Below the pieces are notes generated by a model. That model saw only the letters and a list, made by a program, of their open reading frames with translations. It made no database searches and was not told the DNA's origin. From Ciona intestinalis (Eukaryota; Chordata; Ascidiacea; Phlebobranchia; Cionidae): a stretch of 64,000 bases of DNA. The translations under genes and the position numbers were made by a program. Every line of letters starts with the position of its first letter. The first letter of the stretch is position 1. The stretch spans positions 3,102,450 to 3,166,449 of the forward strand of contig NC_020167.2 of NCBI RefSeq assembly GCF_000224145.3. The letters are read 5' to 3'. Shown one piece after another: positions 42,201 through 51,464 of this stretch.

Positions 42201-45200
42201 TGAATATATCGCGTGTTGCGGCCGATGCTAGAAATTAATGATGTCTCGGTCAATTCGACGCGAAATCAACGTCTGCAATGTTAAAAAGATTTTGACAAAA
42301 GATTCGCGGACATCTCGATATTTGAGTGTTCCAGCTAGCAACATATTGGTGATCGCAATTTAATTTACAAGTCAGCGCAACTGGCAGGATGCGATGGACA
42401 AAAGCCGAATGTAGACCGGATATTGATATATTTACAACCATAAGGCGATACTAAGGAAGAGGCCGCGAATCAAAATTTTTCTGACGACTTCGCACCGGTA
42501 GATCGTTGTTTACTAGTTTCCCATGACGAAGTAACGTTGTCGTTTTCCGCAGGTCACACGTGGGAACCGGTTCTTTGCAGTTGCAACACACTTCAGTAAC
42601 GTAGCCAAGGTCATTACTGGACAGAAAACGGTGCCAGCAAACCTGCGTATTTGATATGATGGCAACCGCCTTGGTGGGCTGTAAATTGCGCTGTTTTGGG
42701 AACGGTGAATCATTCCTCGGTTAAGAGGTTTCGAAACAGCAACAAGCACTATTTGCTGTGTGCTTCAAACCAGCTCTAAATGTCTATTCGGCGTTAAGTT
42801 GGGTCACAGGTCAAAGACTGTTATGGTTCCCAACTGCGGTAGTCGAACACACATTACAACGTGGCTAATTGAAATTAAAGCGGACTGCAGACAAATTTTA
42901 TTTTAATTAATCTTCCCGTAAGAGGAAAATCAAACTTTGACGCGTTTACCTAAGTCTCGGTTATCAACGCGAGTAAACGAATCAAATTCCTCACTAGTGT
43001 GAAAATGAAGTGATATTTGCGGGTGGCAAAGGAATAACCTGATTAGATTACGACGTAATTAATTTAAGTCATCGTAGCCACGTTTGCCGTACACGGTGAC
43101 AACAGGTACAATTTCAAGTGGCTGGCCTTGATTTGCGCTACAGTTTTCTAGGTAAGTGCTGGGTTAACCAAAGGCTGCTGGGCTATCATAACTTCTGTAT
43201 ATGAGAGTATCAGACTATTTATTTAAGGCAGGTTTATGTACGTTGTACAATGACAGGCAGCGTCTATAAATTAAAATGTGTTGTTGTGACGGTTGAGAAT
43301 GTCAAGAGACTCTCAGGACCGTGGTCCGGCCGATTGGTGGAGCGCAAATAAAACCGAAGGCGGAAAACACACAAGCCGTGGCATTCCTTAAAATAGCCGA
43401 GTTCGGATTTAACGTTAAAGGTTAATCAACAACAAAGGGCCCTACGTACCGCAACGCCCAGTTAGGAATGGTCATGCGTTGATATGATTTTACAAGTTTT
43501 GGTTGATAGCTACTTCTAATGGGATCCATTACTAATTTAATCAGGCCGGCGACCTGACTCGGCAGACGACAGATGCGCATTAAAATGAGGCTGTTTCGGC
43601 TGAATAATTAACTGGCCTTAGTACAGCAAAGTGTGCCGAAGACGGCAAGATAATAATTTGTTGCGCTAGGGTCGTAGAATTCGTTGTGGATGTCACGAAC
43701 GTCAAAGTTTGTTATCGCAGGCTAGATACCGTCGTTTATTTTCTACTATTATTCATAACATCGTAAAATTGTACAGTTTCAGACAAGGCCATGTTAGAGG
43801 TCGTCCATCAATACGACGGCTCATAAATAATAGATAGCAAGGAGACTGGTGGACTCGCTTTGTGTTAATCCTGCAATTGTTTCTCTTTCCAGAGTCAGTT
43901 ACTACAGTTCTCACTCGCTGGCTGCACACGAAAGGTTGTCAGCGTAGACAGACAACCTGATGAAGATATCACGTGATACAGATCGATCGGGATCTCGGGC
44001 CGGTGAGTGATAACCACGAACCAAAGGGAAACCAGGACAGCAACACGAGGCAGAATAACGATTTGCAAACCTAATTGCTTCTAGCGAAACGTGGTGCATC
44101 AAGCGTCGAAGTAGCGTGCATTTTTCACACGCTGCGTGTTCGGCAGATCACACCGCTCAGCGCTTACGTTACTGACCATTATCTGCATGCGGTTCGTACA
44201 CAGTATCCGATTTCCTGCAGCAGACTAATACAATATCTGTTAAACCACTGGCCACGCTTTCTGGCGTAGATCCAAGAGCGCGCCGATCGGGGATCGTTGC
44301 GAAACGTTGTGTGCTCTTAGCACGAATTAATCACCAGCCATTTATGGGGCGGGATAAAACTAAACGGTAATTAAACGGATTGGAAAGTTCACTGCGGGCA
44401 CGGCAATCCAAACATACATTAAAATATATCTTGGCTCTAGGAAGCTCACATTCCGCTAAAGCTTAAGATCAACAAGTTTAGCAGCGATCCTGCACAATTC
44501 GAACAAGTGCAGGTAATTTACGACAAGATCGTTTCGCACGACAAACAGTGTCATTTTCGGTCGCCAATAAAAAGTTTTTTTACTGTCCGCCCTTAATTTG
44601 CTGCCGTTTTACTGTTTGTAAACATCTAACGACCGAATGCAATGCGCACGGTTGGATTCCTGACGAGCTGCCGTCCCCGAAAGCAAAAGTTTATTACCGA
44701 GCTGTAAACACTGCGAGTAGACAATGAAAACTCGGACCGTTAACTTCCGTGGTGGTCGTAGCTAATGAGCATGAACTGATACGATCAGGTGTTATTATAA
44801 GCAATATTTAAAGATGTCAATCGGTGATCCCAGGCAGCGAAAACTACGGCTACGTCAATTGAAATGCGTCACTAAAAACGAACGTTTTAGCAACTTTCGT
44901 AACACAGAACGCGAAAAAGAAACGGAAGTCTCGGAAAACGTACCTTTCGGCTGCCCTACTATTTATACGTTCAAACATTCGGAACAACAATTTTTTCTTA
45001 AAAAGCGAAGCCATTAAAACTTTATCACATCACGTAGAGGAAAAATGCTGATCTGCCTTTGTATAACTGGGCAAGGCCCATGGTAACCTCACAAACCGGT
45101 AGCGATCGTTTTCAGACAGTTTGCTTTGGTAATCCGTCGACTGGGTAATTCGTGACCCATATTGACAGTAATGGTTGTTGGAAAGTAGCCACCGCATTAA

Positions 45201-45462
45201 AACTCTCAGCATTCGATCGAAGATTCGAGCGGGGTCAATAATACGAAGTACGGTACTGAAGTCGAAAACGCACACGGCAATGAGTACATGCACCATATGT
45301 TTCCCTTTCGTCTAAACCCCGCATTACTCCCGATATATCATTAACTATACATATTATACAAGGGAAATACTATTAGGCTTAATGGGAATTAGGTTTCTTA
45401 CCTGTTTTACCGGCAATAAATATCTGGATGCAGAAGACGAAAACAATCTTCTTAATATTCAT
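5225..45462 (-). CDS. ROBO: Roundabout (Robo) axon-guidance receptor, 27 coding exons
   Basis: Single-pass receptor for Slit ligands in axon guidance and cell migration; placed by family order signal peptide, five Ig, three FN3, membrane span, long cytoplasmic tail. Coding exons run, in transcript order: 45402-45462, 39669-39908, 39183-39332, 19816-19970, 19135-19255, 17861-18002, 17422-17549, 16245-16364, 15058-15225, 14549-14763, 13888-13969, 13644-13809, 11955-12121, 11573-11813, 11303-11421, 10827-11120, 10452-10625, 10128-10157, 9739-9991, 9526-9651, 9208-9447, 8928-9143, 8608-8718, 7147-7277, 6820-6950, 5537-6248, 5225-5466. All junctions are GT-AG and all phases agree. They sum to 4935 bp, 1644 residues plus stop, close to vertebrate ROBO1 at about 1650. 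Exon 25's acceptor is the least certain. The copy of exon 23 at 7721-7831 is treated as an assembly duplicate. Confidence 0.93.
6625..6795. mobile_element. Degraded MITE-like element in Robo intron 25
   Basis: Begins near TGTAGAGTAAGGTGG and ends near ACACAACCTACTAA, with interior segments (AAAAGAGAATGAAAAG) parallel to the family consensus. It is clearly eroded compared with 53842-54044. Boundaries are approximate. Confidence 0.35.
6820..7277 (-). CDS. ROBO: Robo exons 24-25: acidic cytoplasmic tail
   Basis: Exon 24 (7147-7277) has good sites. Exon 25 ends at 6820 with donor CAG|GTTCGT. Its start is less sure. The better-looking acceptor (GTATTTTTAG, exon start 7000) does not match the phase of exon 24, whereas CACCAG at 6951-6956 (exon start 6950) does, and makes the whole 27-exon frame consistent. 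The product is acidic and Ser-rich (GSESDDGDRSSERDS). Confidence 0.7.
7361..8104. repeat. Left copy of a direct duplication abutting gap 1
   Basis: Nearly identical to 8230-8991, with about three single-base differences and one 18-bp insertion in the right copy (near 8400). The right copy begins at the first base after the gap and this copy ends at the last base before it. That geometry fits two overlapping contig ends placed side by side. It contains duplicate Robo exon 23 (7721-7831) and a truncated exon 22 (8041-8104). Confidence 0.9.
7721..7831 (-). other. Duplicate of Robo exon 23, probable assembly artefact
   Basis: Same 111-bp exon as 8608-8718, with the same splice sites. It lies in the overlap described for 7361-8104. 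It should not be added to the transcript model unless the duplication is shown to be real. Confidence 0.8.
8105..8229. other. Assembly gap 1 (125 N)
   Basis: A run of 125 undetermined bases between two copies of the same sequence. If the flanks are one locus, no sequence is missing here. Confidence 0.99.
8230..8991. repeat. Right copy of a direct duplication abutting gap 1
   Basis: Matches 7361-8104 from its first base to its last. It is 762 bp against 744 because of the 18-bp insertion. This copy continues into the complete exon 22 and is used in the Robo model. Confidence 0.9.
8608..9143 (-). CDS. ROBO: Robo exons 22-23: central cytoplasmic tail
   Basis: Exons 8928-9143 and 8608-8718 encode residues about 1131-1239: a Ser/Arg-rich segment and a Pro-rich segment (SPTPPTPPVRG). 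Exon 23 has a tandem CAGCAG acceptor that could add or drop one Ser. A second identical copy of exon 23 (7721-7831) and a truncated exon 22 (8041-8104) lie on the other side of the assembly gap. Including both would not be compatible with a complete exon 22 and is treated as artefact. Confidence 0.85.
9208..9991 (-). CDS. ROBO: Robo exons 19-21: proximal cytoplasmic tail with poly-proline motif
   Basis: Exons 9739-9991, 9526-9651 and 9208-9447 encode residues about 925-1130. The tail is rich in Ser, Asn and Gln. Exon 21 ends with GELPPPPPSPPLS; LPPPPP at about 1113-1118 resembles the CC2 motif of Robo, which in flies binds the EVH1 domain of Enabled. The first part has no motif I recognise. 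Exon 20's acceptor (TTATAAG) is slightly weak, but phases agree on both sides. Confidence 0.9.
10128..10157 (-). CDS. ROBO: Robo exon 18: 30-bp juxtamembrane microexon
   Basis: A 30-bp exon with acceptor CTGCAG and donor GTAATT encodes VRSFSFTPQS plus the start of Gly. It aligns with the conserved VPSFTFTP segment just inside the membrane in vertebrate ROBO proteins. It is phase 1 at both ends, so skipping it would keep the frame. Confidence 0.88.
10452..10625 (-). CDS. ROBO: Robo exon 17: transmembrane segment
   Basis: Encodes an acidic juxtamembrane stretch and then about 23 hydrophobic residues (about 879-901, starting VIAGLAVGLIVV), followed by a basic stop-transfer cluster YYRRSRRTNKGR. 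This fixes a type I topology with the Ig/FN3 part outside. Confidence 0.93.
10827..11120 (-). CDS. ROBO: Robo exon 16: fibronectin type III domain 3
   Basis: One 294-bp exon encodes the whole third FN3 (residues about 759-856), unlike the split FN3 domains before it. FTWTLPDD is the B-strand, and the C-terminal half has STYVASLTYLTPLGEG. Confidence 0.9.
11303..11813 (-). CDS. ROBO: Robo exons 14-15: fibronectin type III domain 2
   Basis: Exons 11573-11813 and 11303-11421 encode residues about 639-758. MQLSWQAM is the B-strand and IKYELRIRPYKG the F-strand with the FN3 Tyr-Leu pattern. The domain has an extended N-terminal linker, as in other Robo proteins. Confidence 0.9.
11955..13809 (-). 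CDS. ROBO: Robo exons 12-13: fibronectin type III domain 1
   Basis: Exons 13644-13809 and 11955-12121 encode residues about 528-638. The LPGQPGRPAVVN start, AVRWQP B-strand Trp and SSASWQRV segment follow the first FN3 of vertebrate Robo. Exon 13 uses the acceptor ending GAATAG; the phase-2 junction gives an Arg. Confidence 0.9.
13320..13497. mobile_element. MITE-like element in Robo intron 12
   Basis: Left end GGTAAGGTGGGATACCATTA and right end AAGTCCCATCTTTCCCCACC followed by TACTATATATA are imperfect inverted repeats of the family seen at 53842-54044. Interior text (AACAATTACCAATG, then AAAAGAAAATGAAAAC) also matches. About 178 bp; no coding capacity. Confidence 0.6.
13888..14763 (-). CDS. 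ROBO: Robo exons 10-11: Ig domain 5
   Basis: Exons 14549-14763 and 13888-13969 encode residues about 429-527, with Cys458, Trp470 and Cys509. The IPPPIIHRGPSNQTV start and LRWYKDGEPV segment match Robo Ig5. The 82-bp exon 11 supplies the F and G strands (KYTCRAASDYG). Confidence 0.93.
15058..16364 (-). CDS. ROBO: Robo exons 8-9: Ig domain 4
   Basis: Exons 16245-16364 and 15058-15225 encode residues about 333-428. Cys356, Trp368 and Cys410 mark the core; SGNPLPTVFW and GLYKCQALSG are the C- and F-strand signatures. Both junctions are phase 1. Confidence 0.93.
17422..18002 (-). CDS. ROBO: Robo exons 6-7: Ig domain 3
   Basis: Exons 17861-18002 and 17422-17549 encode residues about 243-332, with Cys266, Trp278 and Cys314. 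KGDPRPRIRWSKDG is the C-strand region and EYVCTAEN the F-strand. The donor of exon 6 is GTTTGG, weaker than its neighbours, but the phase-2 junction restores an Arg and keeps the Ig register. Confidence 0.93.
19135..19970 (-). CDS. ROBO: Robo exons 4-5: Ig domain 2
   Basis: Exons 19816-19970 and 19135-19255 encode residues about 151-242. Core residues are Cys175, Trp188 and Cys223. The opening EDFVRNPDDMVAASG parallels the DDFRQNPSDVMVAVG-type start of vertebrate Robo Ig2. The junction inside the domain is phase 0. Splitting each Ig domain over two exons repeats through the whole ectodomain. Confidence 0.93.
24960..25015 (-). repeat. tRNA-like SINE fragment in Robo intron 3
   Basis: The minus strand at 24973-24982 reads GGTTCGATTC, a good B-box match, preceded by GGTCCT. 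The rest does not fold as a tRNA. Called as a tRNA-derived remnant only. Confidence 0.25.
27172..28268. repeat. Left copy of a direct duplication abutting gap 2
   Basis: About 1.1 kb, about 99% identical to 28319-29412, with around ten scattered differences and a 3-bp length change in a T-run. As at gap 1, this copy ends at the gap and the other starts at it, so an unmerged contig overlap is the simplest reading. Confidence 0.9.
28269..28318. other. Assembly gap 2 (50 N)
   Basis: Exactly 50 undetermined bases, a round number typical of a placeholder and not a measured gap size. Confidence 0.99.
28319..29412. repeat. Right copy of a direct duplication abutting gap 2
   Basis: Repeats 27172-28268 from the first base after the gap. 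Differences include A/G and C/T changes and a short indel, consistent with two haplotypes. Confidence 0.9.
39183..39908 (-). CDS. ROBO: Robo exons 2-3: linker and Ig domain 1
   Basis: Exon 2 (39669-39908) carries a short Pro-rich linker and then PPRITEEP, matching the PPRI start of Robo Ig1. Exon 3 (39183-39332) completes the domain. Cys77, Trp89 and Cys131 form the usual Ig core, with TYQC as the F-strand motif. Ig1 and Ig2 are the Slit-binding part of Robo in other animals. The donor of exon 3 is GTAAGT, and a very long intron follows. Confidence 0.92.
39909..45401 (-). other. Robo intron 1, 5.5 kb
   Basis: Separates the signal-peptide exon from the Ig1 exon. No open frame inside has usable splice sites plus credible composition. 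Nothing else recognised. Confidence 0.6.
45402..45462 (-). CDS. ROBO: Robo exon 1: start codon and signal peptide
   Basis: Encodes 20 residues, MNIKKIVFVFCIQIFIAGKT, a classic signal peptide with a basic n-region and hydrophobic core. It is followed by a strong donor, CAG|GTAAGA. It ends in phase 1 and the first Ig exon begins with the two bases needed, giving Val21 across the junction. The ATG at 45462 has A at -3. An in-frame ATG at 45609 would add 49 residues ahead of the signal core, but it has T at -3 and would bury the signal, so 45462 is preferred. Assignment rests on phase, signal quality and the lack of a better candidate, so it is inference. Confidence 0.7.
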
Positions 45463-48400
45463 TTTTAAAGAGTTATCACTTTTTAAGCAGTTTGAGATAG
45501 AATTTTCTATTGAGTTTAGAATTTCTTTTGTAGACGAGTTAATTCTCGTTCCATCAAGTTTTAAATCCACGAGAACGAACTTGAATCCTGGTTGGAGACA
45601 CGAGTTCATGAATATGTTGTTATAGTAATTGCATTTTCTGCCCCGGATTGCTTTCGTCTGCGTCCTTTAGTTTCGGAATGTAGTCCCGGGAGAAATAAAT
45701 CCACTGTTTCTCGTTCTGGTATTCAAAAATGGAGCTCGACCGCGACAAGAGAAAGAATCAGAAAATTGCCTAAATTGCTCTGACCGGTGAACCTAGTCAG
45801 AAGACAAGTTATTATTGTCGTTAGAATAAAAACAAACAACACAAAACACGGTGCGTTTCAACTTGACACAAAGAGTAATGTTTTAACATTTTACCCAAAG
45901 TGTGCTGCCTACTGTCACATGCTAACTTCGTTTAAGCGCTAACTACTCGTCTACCAAACACACTTACTTATAGGTGGTTGTAAATGACTAACCGTCTGCA
46001 TTCCGCGACAAAAAAATACAAACTTTACGAGCAAAAAACAGCTGCCTGAATGGAATAGGAAACATTACGTCCTGCAAACGACCTAGCACCCGATATTCTA
46101 AGACAAAAGAATATTTTGCGACACACATAACTAACACGTCAAAATAATTTCAAACGATGACGCAAATCAACCGAGATAAACCCTTGCGATGCGAAGCTCT
46201 GATCTGTGGTGCACAACACTCGTTATATACCATCTCTTCACTCAGCCGGTCGGCAAGTGAATTCGAAAAGGGATTACCCGTTTTCCTGCTCACCAAGAGT
46301 CTCGCGCTTCTTCTCATTTGCTAATTCTCGCCCTTTCTCTTTTGCTTCTCCCATTTCTCTCCCAGAGGACCTAGGTCAGGCGCACGCTTTTTGTTGCAGT
46401 TTCCTTGGCGCAAAATGAAACGCAATCCGGCCGCAGATAAACCATACCGACGAGAAACCCTCAAATATCAAACCCGAACCATAATCCGATTTCCAGTTAC
46501 AACCACGCGCATCTCAATCGACCCTTCACCCGTTTTTGACATCTGGTACCGGAATTACGAACCGTCTTTCCTGTTTCACAATATATTTTTTCAAAGCTAC
46601 AATACACATTTTAAGCTAAATTCTCCAAACTTGCCGAAGTCACAAATTACAAAATATTCTGTTGCTAATAAAACTTCGGAAAATATTTAAATATCCGCCG
46701 GCACTCGGAGCTTAAATTTCGGTCAAGTCATGAAAATGGGGCCGAAGTCGAATTTTTCCAAAAAACGGCATGTATGACCCTAGTTATATTCACGCAACGA
46801 TGAGTCCTAATATCGACACATTTTATCTCAGGGTTAACTCATCAAAGTCAGGTTGCCGACCACTGAATGTAACTAATAATTTCAAAACATGGGATATACA
46901 CAACATTATTTAACAACAAAAGCAGTTACAATAGATAAACTAACTGGAAAATCGTCTGGCGTTTTTGCCGCAGTTTTCGATGGTAACTTGACCCATTGTT
47001 GCCTTATCGTGCCCTGAAGCCGGAATAAGATAAGACACTCCAACTAACAAAGATGGGCCTGCCCGTGACGTTTTCGCTAAAAGCGCGATCGAGAATTGCC
47101 TGAACGGATTGTTTATTGACGACAACGTAGCAAAGTAAAGATTCCAACAGGCCAATATGACAGAGCACTTTCTAGCTTATATTTCGCACGGAATCGAGTT
47201 GTTTAGTTTGCAGAGACTAATCTAAACACCAAAAACAGGAATGTTTTGAAGTTGCATCACACACGTACCGAATCCCAAATCGGCAAACTCGATGTTCCGC
47301 ACAATGTTTCGAACAGATGCAGATAACACGCGTTACACCACCAATCACTGACGTGATGATTAAAAATTTCACGCGGGGCAGCGCGTCGGGAGTCGAAAGC
47401 CTTCACCGTTTGAACGGAGTCTCGTGTTTACAGACAACTCTTAATGTTTAGATTTCCCGTGTTACAAAACTTTTGAATCGATATAAATATTTTGAACTCC
47501 GGCGCAGATCAAACGCAATTCTGACACTTACATCTCAGCCCTAGTGACGTTATACCAGCTGGTTGCCTTTGACAATATCCTGGCTAAGTCCGAAAACAAA
47601 CAGCAAATCCTTCTCGGCGGTTTGCCTTAACACCAATGGTACATTCACTACTGTCTATTCAGCTTGGCCATACGTTATTCTTATTAGCGATCCTTTGCGT
47701 GATCAGTCTATATTATGTTTACTCCTTGTTTACGCTCACACTATGAGTACTTTCGTCACCTCGAAAGTCACACATAGGCCATAAAACTACTGCACTGCTG
47801 ACTCGGTTTATCAACTGTGAAATAAACATTCGATTTTGCTGATAAAGCTAACTGGTATCGGCAACAAAATAACTCAGCAGAGATTCTCCGCACCAGCTCG
47901 CGTCCACGCGCAACGTGAAGTGTCGTTTCACTTCGAAGCCGCAGCTACGTTTTTCTCTTTCGTGACATACGAAGTGCAGGCTCCATAGCGCCGCTACCGA
48001 CAACAGGGTTTATTAATTATGAATAGCGTTTGCTAATGGCTGGAAACAGCGCTGAGGAAAGACTGTTTGTCGGCTCTGAATAATTTATACTTCGGCGCTC
48101 CTATCTGGAAACATGGGGCTCTGAATAGAAGTATACAAGAACTAGTATTAAGTTAGTGTAAGCGCAGCAATTTCCAAACACAATAAAGCATTAAAACTTT
48201 TGCCAGAGATGATCACGATATCCTACAAGCTTAGCCTCGCATTCATTGCCGCGTGGGTGGTCCGCTACTTGCTGCACCAACCACTGTCTAACACAGTTTA
48301 AAGCACGCGCTCAGTAAATGTATTGTCCTACAACGGGCGTTCGCAACTCGATCATCCGCACAATGAAACACGAGGAACGATTTCGTCTTCGGTTACACGA

Positions 48401-49908
48401 AAATTGAACGTCGGTAGCCGTCAATGAGTTACAAAACGTCGTTAATTGCTCTGGAAAGCGCCAATTGCAATGCGTCGGCACGCGGTACGAATTAATCATA
48501 GTGTTTAGACAACGCGTGCGTTCGCTATCAGTGCAACGAAAACACCGAGCAGTTTGCTCTACAATACAAGTGAACACACCCATATAGGCAGTAAAATACA
48601 AATAAGCATACATTGTGATGCGTTTAAGTGTGTTTGTAGTATTTGATTATGTGCACTTTTAAACTGACAACACACACCTATAAGCACGAGATGCGTAAAT
48701 TAAGAATAATTAGTATTGCTTTATAGTATACCATGCCCACCAGTGACCCTCGCATTGCCTGTGCAAATACAAGGGATCCGTTAATCTGGCTGAACAGGAA
48801 GACGCAATCTGTACACAGGTATAATGTTGTGTAATTAGCCTCGGTACTTTTGATCCAAAGCTATCTAAGATTAACACTACAAATATCCGATGACCTTTTT
48901 GGACGAATGGACGGGCCGTACGAGCACTGACCGTTAGCTTACCGGTATGTTGCAAAAAAACAAATAAGATAAATTAAGTTTAAAACATAATATTGTTAGT
49001 AATCTATACAGCCTATATACAAATAATTCTTAGTCAACAATATCTACCGATATGTAAATAAGTATTATATACATAAACATGCCTATACCCTCGCTTTAGT
49101 GTGTTATAAGCACCCATGCACACGTTACTCGCAACTTTTATGTTAAAACTTAACTAACTTTTTAGAAAATATGCGGCGAGCACAGAAAAGTTTATAAAGA
49201 GACCTTGCCTAACTGCGGAAACTACCGAACTGTACCTAAAACATGCACTGAGCGAGAAATCCTACAACCTTATACCCGAATCAACTAACTAATGTAACTT
49301 TTCACACCTTGTGTCTCTCTTTATGCGAAGCAAAGGTTTCCCGCCGATGTGAACACGGAAAAGATTTCGCACCTTGGAACAATAGACCGGTCGGTCATCG
49401 CAATAAATAACAGATCGTTTGCAATGCTATCTCTTGTGGCCTCGTTTTGTTTGTGTCGGCGGTTCGGGAAAAAGCGAGAGGTGTCGCGTTTGTTACGTCA
49501 CAATAGCTGGACAGGTGACGCTGCTTCCTTCTCCGTTGGAAAAGTTTGAGCCTGCTTTTGATGCACGAAAGACCGGAAATTGCCCGATGCACTCTGCCCA
49601 GCAAGTGAATTCGTACACGGATGATGTCGTTGCAGTTCTAATAAGGTATACTTCGTATGTTAATAGCTATCTTGGTAAAGCCGGTGCTATGCGTATTAAA
49701 GGCAATTTGACATTTTAAATTTATTTATGTAAACTTTTAAGCGTTTTATTAGGCTGAGTTTTAGCCTAAATATATTTTCGAATCGAGGTGTATTACTCAC
49801 CTACAAAGTGTAAAGACAATTTTTAAACGTGGGAAGAAATTCCCGAAAAGTTACTCCGTAGCTCCCACTTACGGTTACAAACTAAAACACGAACGAATTC
49901 CTTACAGT

Positions 49909-49927
49909 GAGAGAGAGAGAGAGAGAG
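49909..49927. repeat. GA dinucleotide microsatellite
   Basis: An uninterrupted run of nine or so GA units between CTTACAGT and CGATTG. Confidence 0.9.
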
Positions 49928-50169
49928 CGATTGTAACTGAGGGGATTATAAATCTAAATTAAAATCTACATCTTATTAAACTTTGACGTGTAAAGGTCAT
50001 GTGAGTATGGTGAAAAGTCATTAGAAACGTAAATGCAGCCATATCATTAATTGCAAATATATTTGCTTGATTAACGTGGCGATTGTTGCATGACCCAGAG
50101 ACAATGCGATTATCTTAATAAGAATGACTGCAGTAAAATCATGACGTTTTACAATCGAATCAAGTCAAA

Positions 50170-50246
50170 ACCGTCATGTATTTTGTTTTTGGAAATATTA
50201 GGTAATATATGCTAAAGTATCCCATCTTCCCCCACTCCACCATATT
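50170..50246. mobile_element. MITE fragment, right end only
   Basis: TATCCCATCTTCCCCCACTC followed by CACCATATT matches the right terminal repeat of the family. The left part is missing or eroded. Confidence 0.45.
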
Positions 50247-50958
50247 TTCAGTTTGGAAATATTTGGAAATGTGTGAGCCCTGTCTTTCCCGCTCTTATAA
50301 TGTATACCGGTCTATACCGACATCGGAATTTTCGTATTATGCGAACAAATCATTACATTGCTATTTTTGACAGTGCCAAAATTCAAACTGAAAAACAATT
50401 CATTGTGTGGTATTCTTGGAAATACTCTAATTTTATATTCAATCCATGATCAATTGCTTCCGCTGTAGATTTTAATGCTCGCTGCTCGCTTTTAATGAAT
50501 GCATGATTTTAACCACAACGTTAATTGTATCATGATTTCACTCAAATTGTGACTAATGTTGTCTCCATTAACGTGGGAAAGAAACTGTATCAACAAGTGA
50601 CCAGTTATCCTAAACAGAACTTAGCCTCAGGCCGTGTTTCATTCGTTTTACAACCTTCCTTTTGCAGCAACGTTTAAATGATAGTTTAATACAGAAAGCT
50701 GAGACGGGCGTTACGAATATAGCAAGCCTATTTAAGCGATATCGTTTCTTTGAAATTACTACATAGCTGTGACGTAATAGGTCTCGAAAGTTTTTAAATA
50801 TTCGATGCGTGTGACGTCATATTACTCACTGTTGTTTATGCAGCTTCGCGTAACTTAGGCTGCGACAGTTTAGTGGACGCCATTTGAACTAAACAGCGTA
50901 TTTCATTAATGTTTAACCATAGTTGGCTGTTTCGTTTTTATCTGTCGCAGACAGGGCA

Positions 50959-51249
50959 ATGAAACTACCACGTTCTATAAGAGGCCACTGCAATGCAAAT
51001 GTTTGCTGCTCGACCGCAACGGTATATGTTAGTTACGAGAAAAGCCACACAGGCTCGTTTGCAGCGGTACATACAGAACGCTTATTCGAAAATGAAAAAT
51101 GTATTACATTTGAAGCTAAAATAGGAAATAAACGCAAGGCAGCAACAGGTGTATTACCCACTTTGTTGCGTGTTTCAAATGCACTGGTCGTGACGGTAAC
51201 CAAGCGAAACAGGCCAACTCAGCCATGCAACAACAACAATTCTTTCTGA
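50959..51249 (+). CDS. Hypothetical open frame, 96 residues
   Basis: An ATG at 50959 lies 8 bp after a strong acceptor (TTTTTATCTGTCGCAG, ending 50950) and opens a 97-codon frame. The first half is Cys-rich (GHCNANVCCSTATVYVSYEK). No family is recognised. The end is poor in complexity (CNNNNSF), and the true exon may stop earlier, for example at a GTGTAT donor near 51149. It could be the first exon of a gene continuing to 51465, but no donor and acceptor pair I tested keeps that frame. Real coding status is uncertain. Confidence 0.3.
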   Translation: MKLPRSIRGHCNANVCCSTATVYVSYEKSHTGSFAAVHTERLFENEKCITFEAKIGNKRKAATGVLPTLLRVSNALVVTVTKRNRPTQPCNNNNSF

Positions 51250-51464
51250 GTAGTGTTCTTGAGTATACTACATAGTATAGTTGACTTGTAAGCGAGGTTT
51301 GGACTTGTACTTCATAAATTCAGTCAAAGTTGGATGTATCTAAAATAGCTAATATAGGGTAAGCTAAATTTGCCTAATTGGATATGTTGGTCATTTAATT
51401 TAGACGATGTTGACTGTTGTATAGAAAGACTGTGTTATGTGTTGGGCGACTGGACAGCATCAGC

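Larger units (their letters stand above)
45463..50950. other. Non-coding 5' flank of Robo
   Basis: No supported gene. It must contain the Robo 5' UTR and promoter on the minus strand. A pyrimidine-rich stretch (purine-rich on the Robo strand) lies at about 46310-46370. A GA microsatellite is at 49909-49927 and a MITE fragment at about 50170-50246. I cannot place the transcription start. Confidence 0.55.
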
